A stretch of 16,143 nucleotides of DNA from Acidimicrobiaceae bacterium (lineage in GTDB: Bacteria > Actinomycetota > Acidimicrobiia > Acidimicrobiales > UBA10347). Made by a program: the position numbers and the translations under genes. The stretch covers positions 1 to 16,143 of the forward strand of contig DNHM01000521.1 in the NCBI GenBank assembly GCA_003485885.1. The letters run 5' to 3'. Positions 1-6,872 of this stretch are shown one piece after another; the first letter of the stretch is position 1, and every line of letters begins with the position of its first letter. The notes below the pieces were generated by a model that was given only the letters and a program-made list of their open reading frames with translations, searched no databases and was not told where the DNA came from.

Positions 1-393
1 CTTGCCGGTGCGACTCGTGTCGGCATGGTGCCCGACGCTGGCACATCGGTAACCCTCCCGCAACTTGTTGGTATGCGCAAGGCGCTACAGATCGTGCTGA
101 CGAACCCGGTCATCACCGCACCCGAGGCATTGGCGATGGGGCTGATCACCACCGTGGTCGCCGATGATCAGCTTGCTGTCGAAACAGCAGCGGTAGCGGA
201 AACACTCGCTGACGGAGCGCCGCAGGCGTTGGCCAACGCCAAACGCATGTTGTGGGCAGGGCTCGGTTCACGCGTGGAAGCCCAGCTTCCCGAAGAAGCA
301 CGAACCGTGTCAGCACTGTCAGGCACAGCTGACGCACGCGAAGGCCTCGCGGCCGTGATCGAACGACGTCCACCAGTGTTCACCGGAGAGTAG
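1..393 (+). CDS. Enoyl-CoA hydratase/isomerase (crotonase) family protein, C-terminal part
   Basis: The reading frame is open from the first base, so the gene begins outside the window and only about 130 C-terminal residues are seen. The segment GMVPDAGTSVTLPQLVG matches the crotonase stretch that follows the oxyanion hole. It is followed by the usual helix containing AMGLITTVV and by a C-terminal helical trimerisation region. The PDAG segment carries Asp where classical hydratases have a catalytic Glu. This is typical of isomerase-like or ring-specific crotonases such as PaaG, so simple hydratase activity should not be assumed. The stop codon lies 10 bp before the acyl-CoA synthetase start, so the two genes are very likely co-transcribed. 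The family call is firm; the substrate is unknown. Confidence 0.88.
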   Translation, partial: LAGATRVGMVPDAGTSVTLPQLVGMRKALQIVLTNPVITAPEALAMGLITTVVADDQLAVETAAVAETLADGAPQALANAKRMLWAGLGSRVEAQLPEEARTVSALSGTADAREGLAAVIERRPPVFTGE

Positions 394-403
394 AGGACCA
401 CCA

Positions 404-2143
404 ATGACTGATGCAGCAGCTGCAATCGCCGCCCGTCGCGACGCGCTCGAAGCCCGATTCCCGGTGTGGGACGAGGTCACGTTGGGTGAACGTTTACGAC
501 GTAGCGCCGAGGAGTTCGGGGATCGACCGTTTGTGATCGCCGACGATCGAACCGTCTCGTATCACGAAGTAGATGCATGGGCCACTCGGCTGGCCGATGG
601 TCTGGTCGCCACTGGCGTGCAGCCTGGCGATCGGGTTGGCATCATCATGGCCAACTATCTCGAGTTCGTGCCCGTCAAGTTCGCAGTTGCTCGGGCCGAA
701 GCAATCGCAATCCCGTTCAACTACCTCTACCGGCAAGACGAACTGGCCTACGTGCTTGCCCAATCGCAATGCAACGTGCTGATCTCGATGACCGAGTTTG
801 CTGGTCTCGACTATCAGTCCATGCTCGACGGAATCGCGCCCGGCTGGGAGTCCGGAGACTGCAACGCGCTGCCAGACCTCCGGCAGGTGATTCTTTTCCC
901 GACAGGTGACGTCGAGCCACGACCCGGTGTCATGACGCTCGCCGAACTCGATGCACATGGCCTCGCAAACGTCGGAGCTGCAGAACAAAGCGTGGTGGCT
1001 CCCAATGATGTGGGCGACATCTTGTACACCTCAGGTACGACCGGGTCGCCCAAGGGGGTCATGGTTACCCACGACGGCATCTTGCGAACCGGATATTCGT
1101 CGGCGCTGACTAGGGCATTTGAAGACGGTCGGCGAGTGCTGTTCTCGTTGCCGTGTTATCACATGTTCGGCCTGGTCGAGGGCCTGTTGGCAGTCATGTT
1201 CGTTGGTGGAGCAATCATTCCTCGGACCTCGTTCTCACCTGCCGACTACTTCGCCGGTATCGAGGCCCACAAGGCGAACGACATCCTCGCCGTGCCGACG
1301 ATGACCGTTGGACTACTCGAACACCCTGATCGGAAAACACGCGACCTATCGTCGCTTCGGGCAATCCTCTCAGGAGCCGCACCCGCTCCGACATGGGTGT
1401 GGGAGCGTGCCGAAACCGAACTCGGGTTGACCGAGGTCACCACCGGCTACGGCATGACTGAATGTGGGGGCGCCACAACGTTGACGTTGCCCGAAGACCC
1501 ATTGGTTATGCACACGACCACGGTCGGGCGAGAGAAACTTGCTGGCAAGGCTGCAGCACCTGGCATGAACGGAAACCATGCCCACTACAGCACGGCAGAC
1601 CCGGAAACGGGCGAGTTGTTACCCGAAGGGGCCGAGGGCGAACTGATCTCTCGGGGGCCGTCACACATGGTTGGGTTTTGGGCCAAACCCGAAGAGACGG
1701 CACTGGCGCTGCGAGACGGTTGGGTGTACTCAGGGGATCTCGGTGTCGTCCGGCCCGACGGTTATCTCGAGCTGACCGGCCGCACCAAAGAGCTGTACAA
1801 GAGTGGCGGCGAACTTGTTATGCCGATCGAGATTGAAGAACTGGCAGTGGGTCATGCTGCGGTGAGTCAGGCGTTTGCCGTCGGCGTGCCAGACGACCAG
1901 TGGGGCGAAGTTGGCTGGCTGATTGCGGTCGCGGACTCGACCACAGAAGTCGATCACGAAGTAGCCGCTGCCGAGCTCATTGCGCTGTGCCGTGACAAGC
2001 TGGCCCGGTTCAAGGTCCCGAAACGTGTCGTCTTTGTCGAGGCTGCCGATTTGCCTACGACCCCGACGGGCAAGGTGCAGAAGTACCGCCTGGTCGACCA
2101 AGCCGTCGCAGGTACCCTGGGCGGAGCGGACAGCCATGGTTAG
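404..2143 (+). CDS. Acyl-CoA synthetase / AMP-dependent CoA ligase (ANL superfamily)
   Basis: This 579-residue cytoplasmic enzyme should activate a carboxylic acid with ATP to an acyl-adenylate and then to the CoA thioester. Visible adenylation motifs, in order, are: the phosphate-binding loop YTSGTTGSPKGVMVTH (about residues 207-222), YGMTECGG (about 349-356), the ribose-binding SGDLG (about 442-446), the hinge GRTKELYKSGGE, and the C-terminal catalytic Lys in PTGKVQK (about 555). The length is normal for FadD/AliA-type ligases. After SGGE the sequence reads LVMPIEIEE instead of the common NIYPxEIE, a mild deviation at the domain hinge. The ATG at 404 is preceded by AGAGG with 7 nt spacing. 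The gene follows a crotonase gene by 10 bp and precedes a TetR regulator by 9 bp. Substrate is unknown; neighbours suggest a cyclic or branched acid. Confidence 0.93.
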   Translation: MTDAAAAIAARRDALEARFPVWDEVTLGERLRRSAEEFGDRPFVIADDRTVSYHEVDAWATRLADGLVATGVQPGDRVGIIMANYLEFVPVKFAVARAEAIAIPFNYLYRQDELAYVLAQSQCNVLISMTEFAGLDYQSMLDGIAPGWESGDCNALPDLRQVILFPTGDVEPRPGVMTLAELDAHGLANVGAAEQSVVAPNDVGDILYTSGTTGSPKGVMVTHDGILRTGYSSALTRAFEDGRRVLFSLPCYHMFGLVEGLLAVMFVGGAIIPRTSFSPADYFAGIEAHKANDILAVPTMTVGLLEHPDRKTRDLSSLRAILSGAAPAPTWVWERAETELGLTEVTTGYGMTECGGATTLTLPEDPLVMHTTTVGREKLAGKAAAPGMNGNHAHYSTADPETGELLPEGAEGELISRGPSHMVGFWAKPEETALALRDGWVYSGDLGVVRPDGYLELTGRTKELYKSGGELVMPIEIEELAVGHAAVSQAFAVGVPDDQWGEVGWLIAVADSTTEVDHEVAAAELIALCRDKLARFKVPKRVVFVEAADLPTTPTGKVQKYRLVDQAVAGTLGGADSHG

Positions 2144-2152
2144 GTTGTGTTG

Positions 2153-2776
2153 ATGGTCGAGACATCGAGCGATACCAAAAGGCCAACGAAGTCGGCGCGG
2201 ACTCGCAAACGAATCCTCGACGCTGCAGCGGCGGAGTTTCGACAGGCCGGCTACAACGCTCGTCTGGTCGATATTGCCGAGCGCGCCGGGATACAGGCCG
2301 GAAGCCTGTATTACCATTTCGCCTCACGGGAAGAACTGGTTGCGGAAATCCTGCAGTTGGGTCTAGCGACAGCATTCGCTCAGGTCCGACAGGCGGTCGA
2401 GGAACTCGACGGAAGCGATATCGAGTCAGATCCTCGGAGGCGTCTAGAGACCGCCATTCGGGCGCACACAATGGCGGTGTTGGAGCAGAGCGACTACGCA
2501 TCAGCCCAGGCCAAGATCGTCGGTCAGGTGCCCCCTGATATCGCCAAGGCCCATAAGGCTGACCAGCGTTCATACGGTGCGTACTGGAACGACTTACTCG
2601 AAACTGCGGCTACTGCAGGCGTGTTACGAGCGGACCTTGACTTGTTCGCAGCTCGAATGTTGGCATTCGGCGCCATGAACTGGACGACCGAATGGTTTGA
2701 CCCGAGCAGGCGGCTGTCTGCTGATCAGATCGCAGACACCGCGGTGATGATGATCATGAGCGGCCTCGCCAAGTAG
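2153..2776 (+). CDS. TetR/AcrR family transcriptional regulator
   Basis: This is a one-component repressor of about 207 residues. The N-terminal helix-turn-helix is clear: TRKRILDAAAAEF, then DIAERAGIQAGSLYYHFASREELV, the hallmark recognition helix and YYHF motif of TetR proteins (about residues 17-60). The C-terminal helical region is the ligand and dimerisation domain and cannot be matched to a ligand by eye. ATG at 2153 is preferred because TTAGG lies 8 nt upstream; an in-frame GTG at 2147 is the alternative and adds two residues. The gene follows the acyl-CoA synthetase almost without gap, so it is probably co-transcribed with it, and it converges on the Rieske gene 29 bp away. By family precedent it may sense an acyl-CoA and repress both operons; a palindrome at 4775-4792 is a candidate binding site. 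Confidence 0.92.
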   Translation: MVETSSDTKRPTKSARTRKRILDAAAAEFRQAGYNARLVDIAERAGIQAGSLYYHFASREELVAEILQLGLATAFAQVRQAVEELDGSDIESDPRRRLETAIRAHTMAVLEQSDYASAQAKIVGQVPPDIAKAHKADQRSYGAYWNDLLETAATAGVLRADLDLFAARMLAFGAMNWTTEWFDPSRRLSADQIADTAVMMIMSGLAK

Positions 2777-2805
2777 TCCTGTCCAATGGTGCTGGCCGTG
2801 TCGGG

Positions 2806-3960
2806 TTACGCGGTGGCAGCGGCGTAGGCATGATTGATCTGGGTGTGGAAGTGGATGAGTGGTTGCTCAAGTCGTCCGTAGACCAACTCGGGCAGTGCCC
2901 CAGACGCGAGGTTGGCGTAGATGCGTTCCATCACCGGAAAGTCCTCGGTACCGGTGACCTGCTCAAGCAGGTCGAGATTCTTCACGAAATAGTTGTGTGC
3001 CTTGTTGCTCGCCGGGGGAGTGGGTGCATACATGGCGGTGGTCGTGCGCACTCGGCCGACGCCCAACGGTTCGACGGTCCACACCTCAACGTGGTCAACC
3101 TGGTGCACCACCAGCCCATTCGGCACCAGAAAGTACTGGATTGTGCCGTAGGGAAGCAGCGACCATTCGTCCCTCGGTTTGGCGACTTCTTCGCGCACCG
3201 ATTTACGCAGGCCGATAGAAACCAGATTGCGGCCAAACGGTTCGAAGATGACGCCGTCGGAATCGAAGGTCGGTGCAAGGGTCTGTTTGTGCAATGTGCG
3301 AATGTGATACGACTCGGTGAAGGTGTCGAAGACGAGCTTCCAGTTGAAGTCCCACTCGTTGGTTCGCGAGTCGATGAACGTGTAACTACCGAGGTCGAAG
3401 GCTCCGAGGTCATCTTCGGCGCCACTCAGAAACTGGTCGACATCGATGGGTTCGGTCCCACCGGGACGCACGAAGATCATGCCGTGTTTCTCGGCCACTG
3501 CCCGCTGGTGTAGATCGCAGTTGAGTGTCACGTCGTCGAATGCACCCGCCGACATCGGCCGGGCAGTAAGAGAGCCTGCGGTGTCGTATGTCCACGAGTG
3601 ATAGGGGCACGAGAACACCCGCAGGCCGGTTCCCTGGCTATGAGTCTCTACGAGCGCGGCGCCCCGGTGACGACACGCGTTGACCACGGCGCGCAACGAC
3701 CCGTCGGCTTGGCGGACCACGACAAGCGGTATGCCATCGAACGTGGTGGCCCGGTAGGAACCCGGGTCGGGGAGATCCACACTCATAGCGAAGAAGACTG
3801 GTCCGTCTCGAAACAGCACCCGTTGTTCGACCGCGAAACGGTCAGGGTCGGTGTAGGCGCTGGCAGAGTTGATCATGCTTGATTCGCCATGAAGGCCCTC
3901 GAGGTGGGGGCCAGCGTTTGCTACACGTTCAAGAAATTCGACTTGTCGTTGGTGGCGCAT
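2806..3960 (-). CDS. Rieske-type aromatic ring-hydroxylating oxygenase, large (alpha) subunit
   Basis: This 384-residue non-heme iron oxygenase should hydroxylate an aromatic or alicyclic substrate using electrons from a separate reductase or ferredoxin. The N-terminal Rieske [2Fe-2S] site is C96-x-H98 ... C118-x2-H121, with 19 residues between the pairs, slightly longer than common. The catalytic domain shows the mononuclear iron motif ESYHIRTLH (H219, H224). An acidic residue in GTEDFPVMERI (about 339-340) may be the third ligand. The start at 3960 is supported by GGAAGG 5 nt upstream and by an N-terminal helix before YTDPDRF, as in relatives; a later ATG at 3876 would delete that helix. 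It lies 12 bp downstream of the SDR gene, so the two form an operon. No reductase or ferredoxin gene is present in the window. Substrate unknown. Confidence 0.92.
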   Translation of the reverse strand: MRHQRQVEFLERVANAGPHLEGLHGESSMINSASAYTDPDRFAVEQRVLFRDGPVFFAMSVDLPDPGSYRATTFDGIPLVVVRQADGSLRAVVNACRHRGAALVETHSQGTGLRVFSCPYHSWTYDTAGSLTARPMSAGAFDDVTLNCDLHQRAVAEKHGMIFVRPGGTEPIDVDQFLSGAEDDLGAFDLGSYTFIDSRTNEWDFNWKLVFDTFTESYHIRTLHKQTLAPTFDSDGVIFEPFGRNLVSIGLRKSVREEVAKPRDEWSLLPYGTIQYFLVPNGLVVHQVDHVEVWTVEPLGVGRVRTTTAMYAPTPPASNKAHNYFVKNLDLLEQVTGTEDFPVMERIYANLASGALPELVYGRLEQPLIHFHTQINHAYAAATA

Positions 3961-3972
3961 GTGTACCTTCCG

Positions 3973-4758
3973 TTATCGGGGCATGGCGAAGCCGCCGGAG
4001 ACGCTGAGGACTTGCCCGGAGAGTTGTCGGGCCTGCGTCGAAGCCAAGAACGCGACACTCCACGCGATATCGATTGCTTCGGACCGGCGGCGTAACGGGA
4101 TGCTTTTGGTGATGTTGTCGATTTCTCGTTCGCCAAAGTTCACGTCTTGGGTCCACAGGCTTTGTTCGCCGACATCTCCCTCGGCAGGCAGGACCAGCCC
4201 CGGACAGACCGTGTTGGCTCGAATGCCGAACCGCCCGTACTCCTTGGCGATAGTACGACTGAAGGCCATGACACCCGCTTTCATCGCCCCGTAGTCGGCG
4301 ACCCGGAACTCGCCGAACCCGGCATCGCTTGCAATCGAGATGATCGAACCTTCACGTCGTTCGACCATTGCGCCAAGAACGGCGTGGGTTGCGTTGAAGG
4401 TGGGAAACAGGTTCAGTCGATACGCCTGATCCCATCGTTCTGGTGGCAAGTCGAGGAAGAACTCGGCGGGACCATTCCAACCGACGTTGTTCACGAGCGC
4501 CGCCGTGGGCCCCAAGTCGGCTTCGACCGACGTTACTGCTGCCTTGGTTGCGTCTACATCGGTGAGATCCACTGCGTACACCACTGCAGAGCCGCCCGCG
4601 TCGGTGATCTCGGTGACCGTGCGCAGTGCCATGGGTTCATCGCGGTCGAGGATGGCGACATGTGCCCCTTCTTCGGCCAGCACCGTGGCTATCGCTTTCC
4701 CGATGTTGGACGCACCACCGGTAACGATCGCCACCCTGCCGCCCAGCCCAAAGTCCAT
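3973..4758 (-). CDS. Short-chain dehydrogenase/reductase (BadH-like, putative hydroxyacyl-CoA dehydrogenase)
   Basis: This 261-residue classical SDR has the cofactor loop TGGASNIG (about 13-20), Asp at the end of the second strand (D38, suggesting NAD over NADP), NNVGW (about 90-94), a catalytic Ser in SIASDAG (about 144) and Tyr-x3-Lys (Y156, K160). The ending GQVLSVSGGFAM and the NNVGW segment recall BadH, the 2-hydroxycyclohexanecarboxyl-CoA dehydrogenase of alicyclic acid degradation, which fits a neighbourhood with a CoA ligase and crotonase. That specific role is inference. The frame stays open upstream to 4896, but ATG 4758 is chosen because GGAGGG lies 7 nt upstream and the Rossmann strand begins immediately. 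It is the first gene of the SDR-Rieske operon. A candidate promoter and an 18-bp palindrome lie just upstream. Confidence 0.91.
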   Translation of the reverse strand: MDFGLGGRVAIVTGGASNIGKAIATVLAEEGAHVAILDRDEPMALRTVTEITDAGGSAVVYAVDLTDVDATKAAVTSVEADLGPTAALVNNVGWNGPAEFFLDLPPERWDQAYRLNLFPTFNATHAVLGAMVERREGSIISIASDAGFGEFRVADYGAMKAGVMAFSRTIAKEYGRFGIRANTVCPGLVLPAEGDVGEQSLWTQDVNFGEREIDNITKSIPLRRRSEAIDIAWSVAFLASTQARQLSGQVLSVSGGFAMPR

Positions 4759-4765
4759 CGTACGG

Positions 4766-4771
4766 CCCTCC
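4766..4771 (-). promoter_or_regulatory. Ribosome binding site deciding the SDR start
   Basis: On the minus strand GGAGGG lies 7 nt before the ATG at 4758. It supports this start over the upstream extension of the same frame to 4896, whose extra residues do not look like an SDR. Confidence 0.75.
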
Positions 4772-4774
4772 ACT

Positions 4775-4792
4775 TTCGAAACCTGTTTCGAA
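4775..4792. promoter_or_regulatory. 18-bp perfect palindrome, candidate TetR-family operator
   Basis: The sequence TTCGAAACCTGTTTCGAA is its own reverse complement except for the two central bases: 8-bp arms separated by CT. It sits between the proposed -10 element and the ribosome binding site of the SDR gene, where a bound repressor would block transcription. Size and symmetry are typical of TetR-family operators. Assignment to the TetR gene at 2153 is inference from proximity; the promoter of the plus-strand operon lies outside the window, so a second copy cannot be checked here. Confidence 0.6.
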
Positions 4793-4820
4793 TTTAGACG
4801 ACAGTCTGCCCGAGACGCAA
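4791..4820 (-). promoter_or_regulatory. Candidate promoter of the SDR-Rieske operon
   Basis: Read on the minus strand, TTGCGT (4820-4815) and TAAATT (4796-4791) are separated by 18 bp, a reasonable -35/-10 spacing. The -10 overlaps the end of the palindrome at 4775-4792, so the start site would fall within the palindrome. The -35 match is only partial, so this remains tentative. Confidence 0.4.
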
Positions 4821-5104
4821 GTCGGCCGACGCATGTCGTCACGAAGCACGGACGCTGTCGGTCAAGGGCCGTCGGACCCGCAGTACGCACTGACAAAACC
4901 CTCCCGTCAACGTGCCACAGAGGAGCGTGAGGTGGGGGGAGTCGCTCAACGAGAGGTTAGGACGACGCACGAGCGAACGAGCAACGTGCTCGTGCCTCGT
5001 GGTGATGAAAGCGTCGTCCTGTAACGAGGAGCCGCACCCCAACCATCGGAAGCGGGTACGCAACACCAGAGCGAGAAGCGAAAGCGCCAAAGAGTGAGAA
5101 CGCC
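4797..5104. other. Non-coding region between the SDR promoter and the carboxylase gene
   Basis: These roughly 300 bases hold no reading frame that looks like a protein. Frames crossing the region are Arg-rich or short and have no ribosome binding site. The stretch contains the 62-nt nested inverted repeat at 4959-5020, several copies of the pentamer ACGAG around it, and a 10-bp palindrome GTCGGCCGAC at 4821-4830. It lies downstream of the minus-strand carboxylase gene and upstream of the minus-strand SDR operon, so it acts as 3' region for the former and upstream region for the latter. Confidence 0.7.
4959..5020. repeat. 62-nt nested inverted repeat (long structured hairpin)
   Basis: Three nested pairs of perfect arms are visible. 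The outer pair is AGGACGACGC (4959-4968) with GCGTCGTCCT (5011-5020). The middle pair is ACGAG (4969-4973) with CTCGT (4996-5000). The inner pair is ACGAGCA (4977-4983) with TGCTCGT (4987-4993), around a 3-nt loop. This gives 22 base pairs in 62 nt, with a 10-nt one-sided bulge at 5001-5010. It lies 84 nt beyond the carboxylase stop on the minus strand. No T-run follows on either strand, so it is not a standard intrinsic terminator. It may protect the 3' end, assist a factor-dependent terminator, or be a short repeat element. Confidence 0.75.
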
Positions 5105-6853
5105 CTATGCCTCGATGATCACCACGACGTCGCCGCCACCCACCGTGTCCCCAACCGCAACGCTGATCTCTTTCACCGTGCCGGTGATGTCGGCCGCGAT
5201 GTTGTTTTCCATCTTCATTGCTTCGAGCACGAGGATGGTGTCGCCGGCTTCGACGGCCTGGCCGACCTCGACGTCGATCTTGACCACCGTTCCCTGCATA
5301 GGGACGGTGACTTTGCCGTTGCCAGCGCCGCCGGAACCGCTGGATGCGGATTTGCGTCGTGTCGGGCCACCCGTAGGAGCAGCTGCTGCCGACTCGGGAA
5401 CCCAAACACTGACTGAGTAGCGGCGACCGTTGACCTCGACGGGCACGTCTCGGCGCACTCGTTCGTTGCCGTCTTCGTCGGTTACTTCGTCGACAACCGC
5501 GGCGATACCGGTCAGGTCCAGGGTCTCTTCGACCCATTTGGTCGAGTGAGTCATGGCCTTGAAATCGTCGTGGCTCAGGATGGCGATGTCTGCGGGGATG
5601 GTGGTAGCGACGCCGTCGACCACCAGTTCGTCGAGTGCTCGCAGTGTCCGTCCGATTGCTGTTGGCCGGTCGTGGCCCCAGCACACGAGTTTGCCAACAA
5701 GGTTGTCGTAGTACTGGCTGATTTCGTCGCCGGACTCGTAGCCGGTATCGAATCGAGTGCCGAATCCGCCGGGTGCGTTTAGTTTGGTGATCGTGCCGGG
5801 TGCTGGCAGGAACATGCCTTCGGCGGGGTCTTCGGCGTTGATGCGGATCTCGATGGCGTGGCCCTGGATCTGCACGTCGTCCTGGTCGAACCACAGTTCT
5901 TCGCCCGATGCAATACGAAGCTGTGCTTCGACGAGATCGATGCCGGTGACCAGTTCGGTCACTGGGTGTTCGACCTGTAGGCGGGTGTTCATCTCTAGGT
6001 ACCAGAATTCGCCGTGTTCGTACAGGAACTCGACGGTGCCAGCGTTGACGTAGTCACAACCCTTGGCAACGGTGACCGCAGCCTCGCCCATTGCGGCAAG
6101 TACTTCATCAGAAATGCCGAATGCTGGTGCTTCTTCGACCAACTTCTGGTGGCGACGCTGGGCCGAGCAGTCGCGAGTTCCGAGGTACACGCAGTTGCCG
6201 TGAGCGTCGGCGAGGACTTGGACTTCGACATGGCGGGGCTGGCTGAGATACCGCTCGAGGTACAACTCGCCTCGTCCGAAGTAGTTGACGGCTTCGCGTG
6301 TCGCACTGTCGATGGCAGCCTGGATGTCGTCGCCTTCGTGTACGACTTTCATGCCGCGACCACCGCCGCCGAACGCGGCTTTGATGGCCACAGGAAAGCC
6401 GTATTCGCTTGCAAAGGCGGTGACCTGGGCGCTGTCGGTCACTGCCGCGGTGTTGCCGGGTACTCCACTCACACCAACGTTCTCGGCAGCCGCTCGAGCA
6501 GAAAGCTTGTCACCCATAACTTCGATGGCTTCGGGGCGTGGGCCGATGAAGGCGACGCCCATGTCGGTGACTGCCTTGGCGAAATCTGCATTCTCGCTGA
6601 AGAAGCCGTAGCCGGGATGAAGGCCATCGGCACCGGTGTCTTTGAGGATTTGCAGGATCGCTTCGGTGTTCAGGTAACTCTCGGCGGCTGTCTGGCCTCC
6701 AAGCGAATACGCCTCGTCTGCGAGGCGGACATGGAGGGAGTTGCGGTCGAGGTCGCTGTACACAGCGACAGACGTGACCCCCAGATCACGACAAGCACGG
6801 ATTACCCGAACAGCAATCTCACCACGGTTAGCAATAAGGACCTTTTTCAGCAC
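5105..6853 (-). CDS. accA: Acetyl/propionyl-CoA carboxylase alpha chain (biotin carboxylase + biotin carrier domain)
   Basis: This 582-residue cytoplasmic protein carries the ATP-dependent carboxylation of biotin and the biotin-bearing domain in one chain, as in actinobacterial acyl-CoA carboxylases. The N-terminal KKVLIANRGEIAVRVIRA opens the biotin carboxylase domain. HPGYGFFSEN (about 79-88), the glycine-rich ATP lid GGGGRGMK (about 162-169) and EMNTRLQVEHPVTE (about 287-300) follow. A Ala/Ser/Gly-rich linker leads to the carrier domain, where VLEAMKMENN holds the biotinylated Lys (about 547). The start is GTG at 6853; the frame runs further upstream to 7234 but that part is antisense to birA and not carboxylase-like. 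No beta (carboxyltransferase) subunit is in the window, so acetyl-, propionyl- or other acyl-CoA specificity is unknown. The gene symbol is by family, not by orthology. Confidence 0.95.
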   Translation of the reverse strand: MLKKVLIANRGEIAVRVIRACRDLGVTSVAVYSDLDRNSLHVRLADEAYSLGGQTAAESYLNTEAILQILKDTGADGLHPGYGFFSENADFAKAVTDMGVAFIGPRPEAIEVMGDKLSARAAAENVGVSGVPGNTAAVTDSAQVTAFASEYGFPVAIKAAFGGGGRGMKVVHEGDDIQAAIDSATREAVNYFGRGELYLERYLSQPRHVEVQVLADAHGNCVYLGTRDCSAQRRHQKLVEEAPAFGISDEVLAAMGEAAVTVAKGCDYVNAGTVEFLYEHGEFWYLEMNTRLQVEHPVTELVTGIDLVEAQLRIASGEELWFDQDDVQIQGHAIEIRINAEDPAEGMFLPAPGTITKLNAPGGFGTRFDTGYESGDEISQYYDNLVGKLVCWGHDRPTAIGRTLRALDELVVDGVATTIPADIAILSHDDFKAMTHSTKWVEETLDLTGIAAVVDEVTDEDGNERVRRDVPVEVNGRRYSVSVWVPESAAAAPTGGPTRRKSASSGSGGAGNGKVTVPMQGTVVKIDVEVGQAVEAGDTILVLEAMKMENNIAADITGTVKEISVAVGDTVGGGDVVVIIEA

Positions 6854-6872
6854 GGGACATAGCCTGCCAGAT

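Noticed and set aside
2830..3513. A 227-codon plus-strand frame antisense to the Rieske oxygenase
   Set aside because: The minus strand carries the intact Rieske and iron-binding motifs; the antisense product is a shadow.
4821..4830. Ten-base palindrome GTCGGCCGAC upstream of the SDR promoter
   Set aside because: Short GC-rich palindromes of this kind are common by chance in this base composition; recorded only as part of the non-coding region.
4839..5894. A 351-codon minus-strand frame across the non-coding gap and the carboxylase 3' end
   Set aside because: Its product is extremely Arg-rich and low-complexity, and most of it overlaps, in another frame, the well-supported biotin carrier domain.
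6014..6862. A 282-codon plus-strand frame antisense to the carboxylase
   Set aside because: It mirrors codon periodicity of the biotin carboxylase gene in high-GC DNA and has no domain.
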